DNA of 64,000 nt from CBDBON01 sp965208395 (lineage in GTDB: Bacteria; Chloroflexota; Dehalococcoidia; Lucifugimonadales; CBDBON01): contig CBDBON010000003.1 in assembly GCA_965208395.1 (NCBI GenBank), positions 558,001 through 622,000 on the forward strand, in the 5' to 3' direction. Positions 33,248 through 41,440 of the stretch are shown here, piece by piece; position 1 is the stretch's first letter; each line of letters starts with the position of its first letter. The position numbers and the translations under genes are program-made. The notes beneath the pieces are model-generated. The model worked only from the letters and a program-made list of their open reading frames with translations, was not told the DNA's origin and made no database searches.

Positions 33248-34357
33248 TTATTCAGTCGGCTGGTTGGGCGTCACCCCTCCGGTCACGGGCTCCCTGAAGG
33301 TCAGGGCCTCAGCCGGGTTTTGGACCAGTATACGCTCTATCGCCCGCCGGTCGAGACCCCGCTCCAGCATCCTGGGGACTACCTGCCCTAACAGATAGAG
33401 ATACCCTTTGCCTCCATAGCCTCGGGTCTCGATCTTGTGGCACACATCGTGAGCCACGAGAATCCTGTCCCCATATCCCTCGGCGACCATCCATGCAATG
33501 GTGTCCATCCTGGTAGCGTCGCTGGGCATGTCTATCCTCCTGCCCACGCCGTAGAACGACTGCTCCTGTCCGAACAGGTCCCACTCGATGTAGCACCCGC
33601 TATCAGCCAGCCGAACGAAGTCGCGCGGGTCGAAGAGAGACCGCTCTATATGCCCCATGATCACGTGGCTCATGTCCGCTCCGGCCTCTCTCAACACCTC
33701 CAGCACCTGAAACGGACCTCGCGGGTTACGCCCGGGATGGATGAGAATCGGGGCGCCGGTCCGCCGCTGCGCGTGCGCCGAGGCCCTGAGCACCTTTCTC
33801 TCGTTGTCCGTAACCGGCCAGGAGCAGCCTACCTCGCCGATCACGCCCGTCCTGATCCGCGTGCCGTCGGCTCCAACCGTGATGTCCGACACCATCTCGC
33901 GAGTTAGGTCCGCCTCCGTACGGGAATCCATGTCCGGCGGATGCGCGCTCTCCACGTAGTAGGAGCCTCCCATGACGATGTGGACGCCCGTAGCCGCCGA
34001 CACCCTCGACAGGCCAACCGGGTCCCTGCCTATGCCCAGGCTGGTGGCGTCCACCAGCGCCCCGCCTCCGAACTGCTTGTACAGGAGAACCTCGTCGACC
34101 GCCGCCGAGATGTCGGACAGGCGCGCGTTGTCCTCGTTTCTCCACTTGTGATGCCGGACGTAGCCGACGTTTTCGATGGAAAGCGGACGGACGTAGAAGC
34201 CCGCGGCGCCCGCCTCCTCCGGTCCGGCGCCGTGAGCGTCGAGCAGATCGATCAGGATGTGCTCGTGGGTGAGGGTGACTCCCAGGTCGGCCGGGTCGAT
34301 AGGTCCTCGAACGGTCTGGACCTTTCCGGTGGCTGGGTGTTTCTCAAGATCGTTCAA
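33248..34357 (-). CDS. Phosphotriesterase-family metal-dependent hydrolase, copy 2
   Basis: 369 residues. HEH in LGVTLTHEHILIDLL, Glu in TGVIGEVGCSWPV, His in APILIHPGRNP, His in HVIMGHIER, and Asp in ILVAHDVCHK give the same metal centre as copy 1, with longer loops. The track start is a TTG at 34357 without a clear ribosome site; no better start precedes the first barrel strand. tRNA-Cys lies just upstream on the same strand. The substrate (lactone, phosphoester or related) is unknown. Confidence 0.85.
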   Translation of the reverse strand: MNDLEKHPATGKVQTVRGPIDPADLGVTLTHEHILIDLLDAHGAGPEEAGAAGFYVRPLSIENVGYVRHHKWRNEDNARLSDISAAVDEVLLYKQFGGGALVDATSLGIGRDPVGLSRVSAATGVHIVMGGSYYVESAHPPDMDSRTEADLTREMVSDITVGADGTRIRTGVIGEVGCSWPVTDNERKVLRASAHAQRRTGAPILIHPGRNPRGPFQVLEVLREAGADMSHVIMGHIERSLFDPRDFVRLADSGCYIEWDLFGQEQSFYGVGRRIDMPSDATRMDTIAWMVAEGYGDRILVAHDVCHKIETRGYGGKGYLYLLGQVVPRMLERGLDRRAIERILVQNPAEALTFREPVTGGVTPNQPTE

Positions 34358-34383
34358 CGGAGAGGTTAGATCGAGGGGAGTGG

Positions 34384-34457
34384 AGGCGACGGGCGGATTC
34401 GAACCGCCGAATAGGGGTTTTGCAGACCCCCGCCTTAGTCCACTTGGCTACGTCGCC
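34384..34457 (-). tRNA. tRNA-Cys (GCA)
   Basis: Read on the minus strand the acceptor GGCGACG pairs with CGTCGCC. The anticodon loop contains GCA between GGGGT and ACCCC arms, and the T arm has GGTTCGAATCC. The discriminator is U, as expected for tRNA-Cys, and CCA is encoded (34381-34383). Confidence 0.95.
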
Positions 34458-34477
34458 GTTGCCATACCGAGTCGTGG

Positions 34478-34563
34478 TGCCGAGGAGGAGACTCGAACTC
34501 CTACAGCCTTATGCGGCCACAGCGCCCTCAACGCTGCGTGTCTACCAATTCCACCACCTCGGC
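34478..34563 (-). tRNA. tRNA-Leu (GAG)
   Basis: The minus strand gives acceptor GCCGAGG/CCTCGGC, a long variable arm typical of class II tRNAs, and an anticodon loop TTGAGGG with GAG at 34527-34529. The T arm is AGGAGTTCGAGTCTCCT, discriminator A, encoded CCA at 34475-34477. It is 20 bases upstream of tRNA-Cys in the same direction. Confidence 0.95.
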
Positions 34564-34669
34564 CCGCTGGCCTCGCCAAAGGAAAAGCAGAGGCTCTCCG
34601 GCACCATCCCAATTATAAAAGCCGGCGTCCTCCGTGTCCATCCCGGCCGTGTAGACCCGTCGCGGCCGA

Positions 34670-35470
34670 TCAGTTCATCCTGATGCCGCCGTCCACGTTG
34701 ACCGACTGGCCGGTGATCGCCTTCGCCGCGTCTGAGGCGAGGAAGGTCACGACGTTCCCCATGTCCTCGGGAGTCTGCGGGCGGCCCAGCGGAGTGCGCT
34801 CCCGCACCGACTTGAGAAACGCCTCCCTGCCCGACATGCCCTGAACCGTTTCAGGCGTCATGGACGACCGGTTGGCTATCCTCGCCCACATTGGGGTCCA
34901 GATCAGACCCGGACAGATGGCGTTGACGTTGATGTCGAAGGGTGCCAGCTCCAGGGCGTAGGCCTGGGTGATGCTGATGACGCCCGCCTTGGAGACGTTG
35001 TACGGCGGATTGCGCGGGTTCCCCTGGCGCGCGGCGATGGACGCGATGTTGACGATCTTGCCGTATCGCCTCTCCTTCATGTGAGGCGCGACAGCGTCCG
35101 TCACCCTCATCACGCCCTTCACGTTGACCTCGTAGATCAGGTCCCAGTCCTCCTCGTTGGTGCGCTCCCTCTGCTCCCAACCCGGGGCGCCGATGATCCC
35201 GGCGTTGTTCACGAGGATGTCGACGTGCTCGAACTCGCTGAGCACGCCCGGCATCAGGGCGTCCACAGAGGCCTGGTCGGTCACGTCCAGCGCCGCTGCC
35301 AGGGATCTTCTTCCCGCGGCCTCCACCTCCGCAGCCGCGCTGGCGCCGTTCTCTTCGACGATCTCCGCGACCACCACGTCGGCGCCGTTGCGTGCCAGCG
35401 CCAGCGCGATGCCGCGGCCGATGCCACGGCCTCCTCCTGTAACGATGGCGGTCTTGCCGGTGACGTCCAT
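34670..35470 (-). CDS. Short-chain dehydrogenase/reductase (classical SDR)
   Basis: 266 residues from the ATG at 35470, preceded by GGAGCGAAAG. TGKTAIVTGGGRGIGRGIA is the NAD(P) loop, ILVNNAGIIG the NNAG motif, IVNIASIAA with the catalytic Ser, and YNVSKAGV the YxxxK pair. The C-terminus GQSVNVDGGIRMN is typical of FabG-like SDRs. An acidic residue after the second strand (VVVAEIVEE) suggests NAD preference. The substrate is not evident. The open frame to 35548 adds residues without family character. Confidence 0.9.
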   Translation of the reverse strand: MDVTGKTAIVTGGGRGIGRGIALALARNGADVVVAEIVEENGASAAAEVEAAGRRSLAAALDVTDQASVDALMPGVLSEFEHVDILVNNAGIIGAPGWEQRERTNEEDWDLIYEVNVKGVMRVTDAVAPHMKERRYGKIVNIASIAARQGNPRNPPYNVSKAGVISITQAYALELAPFDINVNAICPGLIWTPMWARIANRSSMTPETVQGMSGREAFLKSVRERTPLGRPQTPEDMGNVVTFLASDAAKAITGQSVNVDGGIRMN

Positions 35471-35570
35471 CTTTCGCTCCTTCGCGGGCTGCGGTACTGC
35501 ACGGCGGGCAGAGGTGGGCGACATCGTACCACACGCACACAGGAGCATGGGGGACTGCCTCGGAAGCTGG

Positions 35571-35642
35571 AGCCAACGGACGGATTCGAACCGTCGACCT
35601 GCGGTTTACGAAACCGCTGCTCTACCACTGAGCTACGTTGGC
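35571..35642 (-). tRNA. tRNA-Thr (CGT)
   Basis: On the minus strand GCCAACG pairs with CGTTGGC. The D arm is GCTCAGTGGTAGAGC, the anticodon stem GCGGT/ACCGC encloses TTCGTAA with anticodon CGT, and the T arm is GACGGTTCGAATCCGTC. The discriminator is U and CCA is encoded at 35568-35570. Total length is 72 bases. Confidence 0.95.
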
Positions 35643-35787
35643 TCACACGCACGCCGCAGATGGATGACTCAGGTAGGAAGAGACCCACACACCCAACGGC
35701 GGAGCCTAACCATTGTAGCGTGCCGATGGATGTCCTGCACGACTCTCAGAAATTCCCTGTACCTCTTCAGAGTTGAGCAGGCTCAGC

Positions 35788-35818
35788 CCGTTCGTGGTGA
35801 GCCTGTCGAACCATGAAC
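35788..35818. repeat. REP-like palindromic element (GTTCGTGGTGAGCCTGTCGAAC type)
   Basis: CCGTTCGTGGTGAGCCTG followed by TCGAACCATGAACG contains nested inverted GTTCG/CGAAC arms. Elements of this form, reading TTCGACAGGCTCACCACGAACGG on the other strand, are recalled as common intergenic repeats in many environmental bacterial genomes. It lies in the 422-base gap between tRNA-Thr and the branched-chain transporter, which otherwise holds copy B of the hairpin repeat and a promoter. Confidence 0.5.
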
Positions 35819-35890
35819 GCACCATACGGCAACTGTTCAGACTCCAGGAGAATTCTAGCAACCGGGTGGACGGAGAGGAGGCTCTTGCCA

Positions 35891-35936
35891 CTTCCCTTTC
35901 CATCGGCTCCGCGGGGGAAGTTGAGATAGCGGTCCC
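35891..35936. repeat. Dispersed hairpin repeat, copy B
   Basis: CTTCCC (35891-35896) pairs with GGGAAG before TTGAGATAGCGGTCCCTCCC. Hairpin, TTGAGAT and GGTCCC occur in the same order as in copy A at 33.2 kb. Confidence 0.55.
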
Positions 35937-35973
35937 TCCCTCGGATCTGAACAGTTACAACCCATCATTCACA

Positions 35974-36002
35974 TTGACTATCTCGCCCAAAAGAGATAGA
36001 TT
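35974..36002 (+). promoter_or_regulatory. Promoter of the branched-chain-type ABC operon
   Basis: TTGACT (35974-35979) and TAGATT (35997-36002) are 17 bases apart. A leader of about 55 bases follows, with a strong AAGGAGG before the ATG at 36065. Confidence 0.5.
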
Positions 36003-36064
36003 GCGGGTCGACGGACTGCTCGGTTCAACAGTCTCCGTCGCGGTCGAACTTAAGGAGGGAAATC

Positions 36065-37246
36065 ATGCAAGTCTTACCAAGAAAATGGATAGTCCTGTTC
36101 GGGCTGCTGGTGGTTCTGTCGCTCGTTGGCATCGCCTGCGGCGAGGAGGACGGGGGAGATGAGCCCTTCAGGATAGGCGTCATGGAATCACTCACCGGGC
36201 CCGGTGAGACCTACGGCACGGTGGCCAACCAGGCCAAGCAGATGGCCGTGGCGGAGATCAACGCTGCCGGTGGCATTGATGGGCGCATGCTGGAGCTCGT
36301 CGTCGAAGACTCGAAGTGCAACGCTCAGGACTCGATCACCGCATACAACAAGCTGACCGACGTGGATGGCGTCATGATCATCCTCGGGACCTCCTGCAGC
36401 GGCGCAATGCTCGGCGCCGCCCCGCTGGCCGAAGAGGACGGAGTCATCCTCTTCTCCGGCCTGGCAACCAATCCGGACATCGCAGAGGCCGGCGACTACA
36501 TCTTCCGGACCTCCATGAACGACGCGCAGGTGGGAGTCGACACCGGCAACGTGCTCTGGGCCGACGGCGTCAGGACGCTCGCCACGATCACCGAGGCCAC
36601 CGACTACGCCGAGGGCGTGAGGCGGACCTCCGTCGCACAGTTCGAGAAGCGGGGTGGCGCGATCGTCGGCGAAGAGAGATACGCCTCCGACGTCACCGAC
36701 TTCAGGAGCCAGCTGACGAAGCTGCTCGGCGCGAACCCGGACGCTCTTCACATCGCCGCACAGTCGGAGTTCACCGGCGGCACCATCGTCAAGCAGGCAC
36801 GGGAGCTTGGCTACGACGGTCCCATCTACGGCGAGGTCGTTGTCATAGGCACGACCGCCTTGGATATCGCGGGAGACGACGCGACCGGAGTCAAGGCCAT
36901 CATCGCCGATCTCGACCCAGCCAATGCCAAAGCCAAGGAGGTCCTCGAAAACTTCAGGGAGCGGTACGGCTACGTCACCCTTGCCTGGTACTTGGGCTCC
37001 GCCTACGACGATGTCTACATTGCCGCCGAGTGCCTCAAGGAAACCGGCGACGATCAGGATGCCGACGGCTTCAGGGACTGCATGTACGACATCACTTGGA
37101 GTGGAGCGATCGGAGAGGACTACAGCTTCGACGAGAAGGGCGAGGTCGAGGGCCTCGCCAACGTCGTCATAGAGGTCCTGCCGACTGCCGAGAGGACCGA
37201 GGGGAACTACGGTTACAGGGTCTTAGGCCCGGCTCCGAGCGAATAG
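36065..37246 (+). CDS. livJ: Branched-chain amino-acid-type ABC substrate-binding lipoprotein
   Basis: 393 residues. The signal ends LSLVGIACGE (Cys25). The mature part is a type I periplasmic-binding fold: RIGVMESLTGPGETYG, AVAEINAAGGIDGRMLELVVEDSKC, GTSCSGAMLGAAPLAEEDGVILFS, and KRGGAIVGEERYASDVTDFRSQL. It is the first gene of a complete LivJ-H-M-G-F set. Ligand identity (branched-chain amino acid, amide, urea or other) cannot be read from the sequence. AAGGAGG lies eight bases before the ATG. Confidence 0.9.
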   Translation: MQVLPRKWIVLFGLLVVLSLVGIACGEEDGGDEPFRIGVMESLTGPGETYGTVANQAKQMAVAEINAAGGIDGRMLELVVEDSKCNAQDSITAYNKLTDVDGVMIILGTSCSGAMLGAAPLAEEDGVILFSGLATNPDIAEAGDYIFRTSMNDAQVGVDTGNVLWADGVRTLATITEATDYAEGVRRTSVAQFEKRGGAIVGEERYASDVTDFRSQLTKLLGANPDALHIAAQSEFTGGTIVKQARELGYDGPIYGEVVVIGTTALDIAGDDATGVKAIIADLDPANAKAKEVLENFRERYGYVTLAWYLGSAYDDVYIAAECLKETGDDQDADGFRDCMYDITWSGAIGEDYSFDEKGEVEGLANVVIEVLPTAERTEGNYGYRVLGPAPSE

Positions 37247-37261
37247 ACCGGTACCCTAGCA

Positions 37262-37308
37262 GTCAGGGCTGGGAGTTGCCAGACGCGCATATCCCAGCCC
37301 AGACTGAC
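37262..37308 (+). other. Intercistronic hairpin between binding-protein and permease genes
   Basis: GTCAG plus GGCTGGGA (37262-37274) pairs with TCCCAGCC (37292-37299) and CTGAC (37304-37308), with a four-base bulge and a 17-base loop. No T-run follows, so mRNA stabilisation of the binding-protein message is more likely than full termination. Confidence 0.5.
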
Positions 37309-37351
37309 ATGAGCGCCGGCAGCCTCATGACGGAACGCTTGCGGGGCACAT

Positions 37352-38698
37352 TTGCGTAGCTATTTCAACGACAATCGCAGACTGTTGGCGGCCGCGCTGA
37401 CCGTAGCGGCCGCGTGCTACGTCGGCTGGAAGATCAGCCAGTCTCCCGACCAGGCCCTCCAATTCACCTTCAACGGATTGGCCGTAGGCGCCGTGTACGC
37501 CCTGCTGGCAATGGGCTTCACTATCGTCTACAGCACCGTCTGGTTCTTCGACCTGTACTACGGAGCGGCTGCGGCAATAGGCGCCTACGCCGTCTTCTAT
37601 CTGAGAGCCCAACAGTCATCGCCCGGCCTCTACGAGTCGAACGACCTCTACGTCAACATCATCTTTGCAGCGGTAGTCGCCGGAGTAGCCGCCTGGGCTC
37701 TCCACGTTGGCCTCTACTCCCGGACCCGTGACCGCATCCATCCGATCGTCCTGCGCGTCCTCTGGGGCCTCCTGGCAGCCGGCGCCGGAGTCTACATGGG
37801 GCTCATTCTTGCCTACCCGGACAAGCTCTACCTCATGTTGAGCCCCGCCGTGGGGCTGCTCGCCGCGATGGCGGCGGCATGGGTGCTCCTTCGGGCCTGT
37901 CGGCTCATGCTTCCCAATGACAGCCCCCCGTTCTACCCGGTTACCGCCGTCGCTGCCGCGGCCCTTGGCGCATACTGCGGCCTTCTGATAGCCGGCTCGC
38001 CGGGATCGAGTCTCTATCTGAGCTGGGCGGTGTCGTGCCTCCTGGCGGGATCGGTCGGTCTTGCCCTGTACAGGGGCCTCTATGTCTACATGCGCGAACG
38101 GGCCAGATCGCCCCTCATCATGCTCGTTGCCTCCCTGGGCATCCTGCTGGCCATCACCGCCTTCATCACCATAGTCTTCCAGAGCGCGCCCCGCCCGCTA
38201 CCCGAGGCCTTCGGGAGCGCTCCGTGGACCATCGGCGGGGCCAACATCAAGGGCTTCAACGTCTTCGCTATCGGGGTCGCCATCGTCGGCTTCATGGGTC
38301 TGCTCATCCTCCTGAAGAAGACCTCCTTCGGAAAGGCCGTGCGTGCAATCGGTGACGACGAAGAGGTCGCAAAGGTCGTGGGCATCAACACCACCGTCGT
38401 CATCGCGGTCGTCTTCTTTATAGGCGCGGTCTACGCAGCCCTCGCCGGGCTCCTGAGCGGCCACGACACCGCAATTCAACCCAGGATGGGACTCCTGCTC
38501 CTTCTGAAAGGCTGGATCGCCTCCGTAGTCGGAGGCATAGGAAACCTCTACGGGGCCATCGTCGGCGGGTTCGCTCTGGGCATGGTCGAGCAGTTCGGCA
38601 TCTGGGACCTAGCAGGTGAATGGAAGGACGCCATATCCTTCATCCTGCTCATCCTGTTCCTATCCTTCTGGCCCAAGGGCCTGCTGCCAAGGAAGTGA
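37352..38698 (+). CDS. livH: Branched-chain-type ABC permease (LivH-like, enlarged)
   Basis: 448 residues; LivH proteins are usually near 300. The start is TTG. LQFTFNGLAVGAVYALLAMGFTIVYST is the LivH opening; after residue 100 there is an insert of about 140 residues with three extra hydrophobic segments (VLWGLLAAGAGVYMGLILAY, AVGLLAAMAAAWVLL, TAVAAAALGAYCGLLIAG). The conserved part resumes with LIMLVASLGILLAIT, GKAVRAIGDDEEVAKVVGIN (EAA-like loop) and GGIGNLYGAIVGGFALGMVE. It forms the channel with LivM. Confidence 0.85.
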   Translation: MRSYFNDNRRLLAAALTVAAACYVGWKISQSPDQALQFTFNGLAVGAVYALLAMGFTIVYSTVWFFDLYYGAAAAIGAYAVFYLRAQQSSPGLYESNDLYVNIIFAAVVAGVAAWALHVGLYSRTRDRIHPIVLRVLWGLLAAGAGVYMGLILAYPDKLYLMLSPAVGLLAAMAAAWVLLRACRLMLPNDSPPFYPVTAVAAAALGAYCGLLIAGSPGSSLYLSWAVSCLLAGSVGLALYRGLYVYMRERARSPLIMLVASLGILLAITAFITIVFQSAPRPLPEAFGSAPWTIGGANIKGFNVFAIGVAIVGFMGLLILLKKTSFGKAVRAIGDDEEVAKVVGINTTVVIAVVFFIGAVYAALAGLLSGHDTAIQPRMGLLLLLKGWIASVVGGIGNLYGAIVGGFALGMVEQFGIWDLAGEWKDAISFILLILFLSFWPKGLLPRK

Positions 38699-38702
38699 CC
38701 GG

Positions 38703-39758
38703 ATGCTGTTGAATCCACAGCTCTTCATTGATATCCGGGGACTGGCGCGCGATCCCAAGGGGTTCTGGCGGTCTCACAGAAGCAACGTGGAGCTTTGGGC
38801 GAACCTGTTCGTGATCGGTTGGGCGATCGCGTTCATGCTCTGGCAGGGAGTCGGGTTCGCTATATCGATAGGCACCGTATTCGCCATATGGGCCATGCTG
38901 GCCGTCAGCCTGAACCTCGTTGTCGGGTTCACCGGACTGCTCTCCGTGGGACACATCGGCTTCTTTGGCATTGGGGCCTACTCGATGGCCATCCTCAGCT
39001 CGAACCCGGCCTACGAGCAGCTCCGTACCGAAGCGATCCCAACCTTTGCCTGGCCGTTCTTTGCCGCCCTCCCCGTCAGCGTGGCGCTGGCCGGCCTGGC
39101 GGCCATCGTGGTGGGTGTAGTCTTCAACCGCTTCAGGGACGACATCTACGTCCTCGTCTCTTTCGGCTTTGCCATAATCGCCTTTAACGTCTTCCTGAAC
39201 TGGCGGGGCCTCACTAGGGGCGCGTTCGGCATTCACGAGATCGCGAGGCCCAAGATCGGCGGCTGGCTGTTCGATGGCGAGATGGAGTTCCTGCTCCTGT
39301 TGCTCCTGTTCCTGGGAGTCGTCATGCTTATCTCATGGCTGATAGTCACCTCCTCCTTCGGCCGCGTGCTCACCGCCATCCGGGAGGACGAGCAGGCGAT
39401 CGAGGTCTTCGGCTATCGCGTAACCCACTATAAGCTGGCCGTCTGGGTCATCTCCGCGATGATGGCGGGCCTCGCAGGTGCGCTCTTCGCCAGCTGGACC
39501 ACCTTTATCGACCCCTTCTCCTTCATCTTGTTGGAGTCGATCCTGCTGGTATCGATCGTCATCCTCGGAGGACTCGCATCGATATGGGGATCGCTTCTCG
39601 GCGCGATGGCCTTCGTGCTCCTCGAAGAGGGGATGCGCTTCCTCCCGTTCCTGCCCAATGAGCATATCGGTCAGGCCCGGCAGGTCGTCCTCGGCATCCT
39701 CCTGGTCCTGCTAATGCTATTCAGGCCCCAGGGCCTCGTCGGGAGGTATAGGCTATGA
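38703..39758 (+). CDS. livM: Branched-chain-type ABC permease (LivM-like)
   Basis: 351 residues from the ATG at 38703, four bases after the LivH stop. AVSLNLVVGFTGLLSVGHIGFFGIGAY is the LivM hallmark; VLTAIREDEQAIEVFGYRVTHYKL is the loop that contacts the ATPases, and LGGLASIWGSLLGAMAFVLLEE follows. An N-terminal cytosolic extension of about 35 residues (FIDIRGLARDPKGFWRSHRS) is not typical. The stop overlaps the LivG start (ATGA). Confidence 0.9.
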   Translation: MLLNPQLFIDIRGLARDPKGFWRSHRSNVELWANLFVIGWAIAFMLWQGVGFAISIGTVFAIWAMLAVSLNLVVGFTGLLSVGHIGFFGIGAYSMAILSSNPAYEQLRTEAIPTFAWPFFAALPVSVALAGLAAIVVGVVFNRFRDDIYVLVSFGFAIIAFNVFLNWRGLTRGAFGIHEIARPKIGGWLFDGEMEFLLLLLLFLGVVMLISWLIVTSSFGRVLTAIREDEQAIEVFGYRVTHYKLAVWVISAMMAGLAGALFASWTTFIDPFSFILLESILLVSIVILGGLASIWGSLLGAMAFVLLEEGMRFLPFLPNEHIGQARQVVLGILLVLLMLFRPQGLVGRYRL

Positions 39759-40513
39759 GCGACGGCGGTGCTGCGGTACAGAGCTTCGCCCTTGAGACCG
39801 ACAAGATCTCGAAGCACTTCGGCGCTGTGAAGGCCGTGGATGAGCTCTCTATTTCGATCCCGAGGGAGGGAGTAACCAGCATAGTCGGGCCGAACGGATC
39901 GGGTAAGTCGACGCTCGTAAATCTGCTCAGTGGAACACTCCCTCTGGACGGGGGGTTAGTCATCATCGACGAAGTCGGCCTGAAAGTAGTCAACGCCTAC
40001 GAGACTCCCGACCACGGCATCACGCGCACCTTCCAGGAGGTGCGTCTGTTCGACCAGATCAGCGTATGGGACAACATCATGGTTGTCCTGACCGAACGGC
40101 GGCTCTTCCCCGCTCTGATGGAGCGTTCGAAGCGTAGCCATGAGGAGAAGGCCAGGAGCATTCTGGAGACTGTCGGAATGTGGGACAAGCGGGATGCCCT
40201 GGCGATGAACCTCTCGTACGGCCAGCGAAAGCTGGTTGAGATCGGCCGGGCGATAGCCATGGACGTCGACATCTACCTGTTCGATGAGCCCTACGCCGGC
40301 CTCTTCCCCCAGATGGTGGAGAGGGTCAAAGCCATAATGAAGCAGGTGCGAGACGAAGGACACGCGATCATCTTCATCTCCCACAACATGGAGATAGTCC
40401 GGGAGCTATCGGACCAGATAGTCGTCCTTGACAGTGGAACCCTGCTCGCCGATGGGGAGGTCGAGGAGGTGCTGAGCAGGCCGGAGGTGATTGAGGCCTA
40501 CCTGGGCGCCTGA
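39755..40513 (+). CDS. livG: Branched-chain-type ABC transporter ATPase (LivG-like)
   Basis: 252 residues. Walker A GPNGSGKST (45-53), the family motif GITRTFQEVRLF, signature LSYGQRK, Walker B VDIYLFDEPYAGL and the switch ISHNMEIV. The Walker B aspartate is followed by the catalytic Glu. It starts inside the LivM stop codon. It energises import together with LivF. Confidence 0.95.
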   Translation: MSDGGAAVQSFALETDKISKHFGAVKAVDELSISIPREGVTSIVGPNGSGKSTLVNLLSGTLPLDGGLVIIDEVGLKVVNAYETPDHGITRTFQEVRLFDQISVWDNIMVVLTERRLFPALMERSKRSHEEKARSILETVGMWDKRDALAMNLSYGQRKLVEIGRAIAMDVDIYLFDEPYAGLFPQMVERVKAIMKQVRDEGHAIIFISHNMEIVRELSDQIVVLDSGTLLADGEVEEVLSRPEVIEAYLGA

Positions 40514-40528
40514 CGAGGTAGAGGATCG

Positions 40529-41239
40529 ATGCTTCTTCAGCTGGTCGACATATCGGTGCACTACGGGGCCGTGGTTGCCCTGGATGAAGTATCTCTGGGC
40601 GTCCGGAAGGGCGAGGTCGCCGCGGTCATGGGACCTAACGGCGCTGGCAAGTCCACCGTTCTAAGGGCCATCATGGGACTGGCTCCGGTCGTAGCCGGAC
40701 AGGTCTACTGGCGCCAGGAGCCGCTCGCCGCCGCCACCCACGAGATAGTGAAGGAGGGCATCGCCTTCGTCCCGCAGGGCAGACGCGTCTTCACACACCT
40801 CACCATCGAAGAGAACCTGGAGATGGGCTGCATCTACCTTAACGATAAGGCGGAGAAGGAGCGCAGGCTAGACTCGGTCATGGAGCTCTTCCCTATCCTC
40901 CGCCAGAAGCGCCGCGATATGGCCAGCCAGATGTCCGGGGGACAGCAACAGATGCTGGCGCTCGGCAGGGGACTGATGGCCGGACCGGAGGTGCTGCTGC
41001 TCGACGAGCCCACGCTGGGCCTGGCCCCAATAGTTGTGAAGGAGGTCTTTCAAAAGGTCTCCGAGATCAACGAGAGGCTCAGCACGACCATCTTCGTCGT
41101 CGAGCACAACATCAAGGGCGTCCTCGACATCGTCGACCGGGCCTACGTCCTGGACAAGGGCCGCGTCGTGCACGACGGCACCCCCCAATCGATCCGGGAT
41201 ACCGACATACTTACGCAGGTCTTCCTCGGCTCGGCGTAA
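40529..41239 (+). CDS. livF: Branched-chain-type ABC transporter ATPase (LivF-like)
   Basis: 236 residues. Walker A GPNGAGKST (35-43), GIAFVPQGRRVFTHLTIEENLEMG (typical LivF Q-loop), signature MSGGQQQML, Walker B LLLDEPTLGL and VVEHNIKG as the His switch. It closes the operon; a short GACTC/GAGTC hairpin follows the stop at 41239. Confidence 0.95.
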   Translation: MLLQLVDISVHYGAVVALDEVSLGVRKGEVAAVMGPNGAGKSTVLRAIMGLAPVVAGQVYWRQEPLAAATHEIVKEGIAFVPQGRRVFTHLTIEENLEMGCIYLNDKAEKERRLDSVMELFPILRQKRRDMASQMSGGQQQMLALGRGLMAGPEVLLLDEPTLGLAPIVVKEVFQKVSEINERLSTTIFVVEHNIKGVLDIVDRAYVLDKGRVVHDGTPQSIRDTDILTQVFLGSA

Positions 41240-41349
41240 GACTCGGCCCCAGAGTCCTCGGATCCAGTTGGAGCTTGACTAGGCGAACATAAGTGCTGTA
41301 TTCTGCGAATGCGCCCCGAAAGGCGGAAACAGATCCGCGACCATCGTAT

Positions 41350-41388
41350 GACACACTTTTGACACACTTTGACACACACAAATATATA
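41350..41388 (+). promoter_or_regulatory. Promoter with tandem GACACACTTT repeats ahead of the ABC-2 exporter
   Basis: Three head-to-tail units start at 41350, 41361 and 41371 (GACACACTTTT, GACACACTTT, GACACACACA). TTGACA (41359-41364) lies across units one and two, and TATATA (41383-41388) is 18 bases further on, 52 bases before the ATG at 41441. The repeats may bind a regulator over the -35 box. Confidence 0.45.
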
Positions 41389-41440
41389 GACTCCAACCTG
41401 GACCGCCCGCCACAGAGACATCACGAAGCTCAATAAACGC

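Noticed and set aside
34381..35642. tRNA cluster as an integration site of a mobile island
   Set aside because: No integrase gene or direct repeat of a tRNA end was found nearby; the genes between are ordinary metabolic ones.
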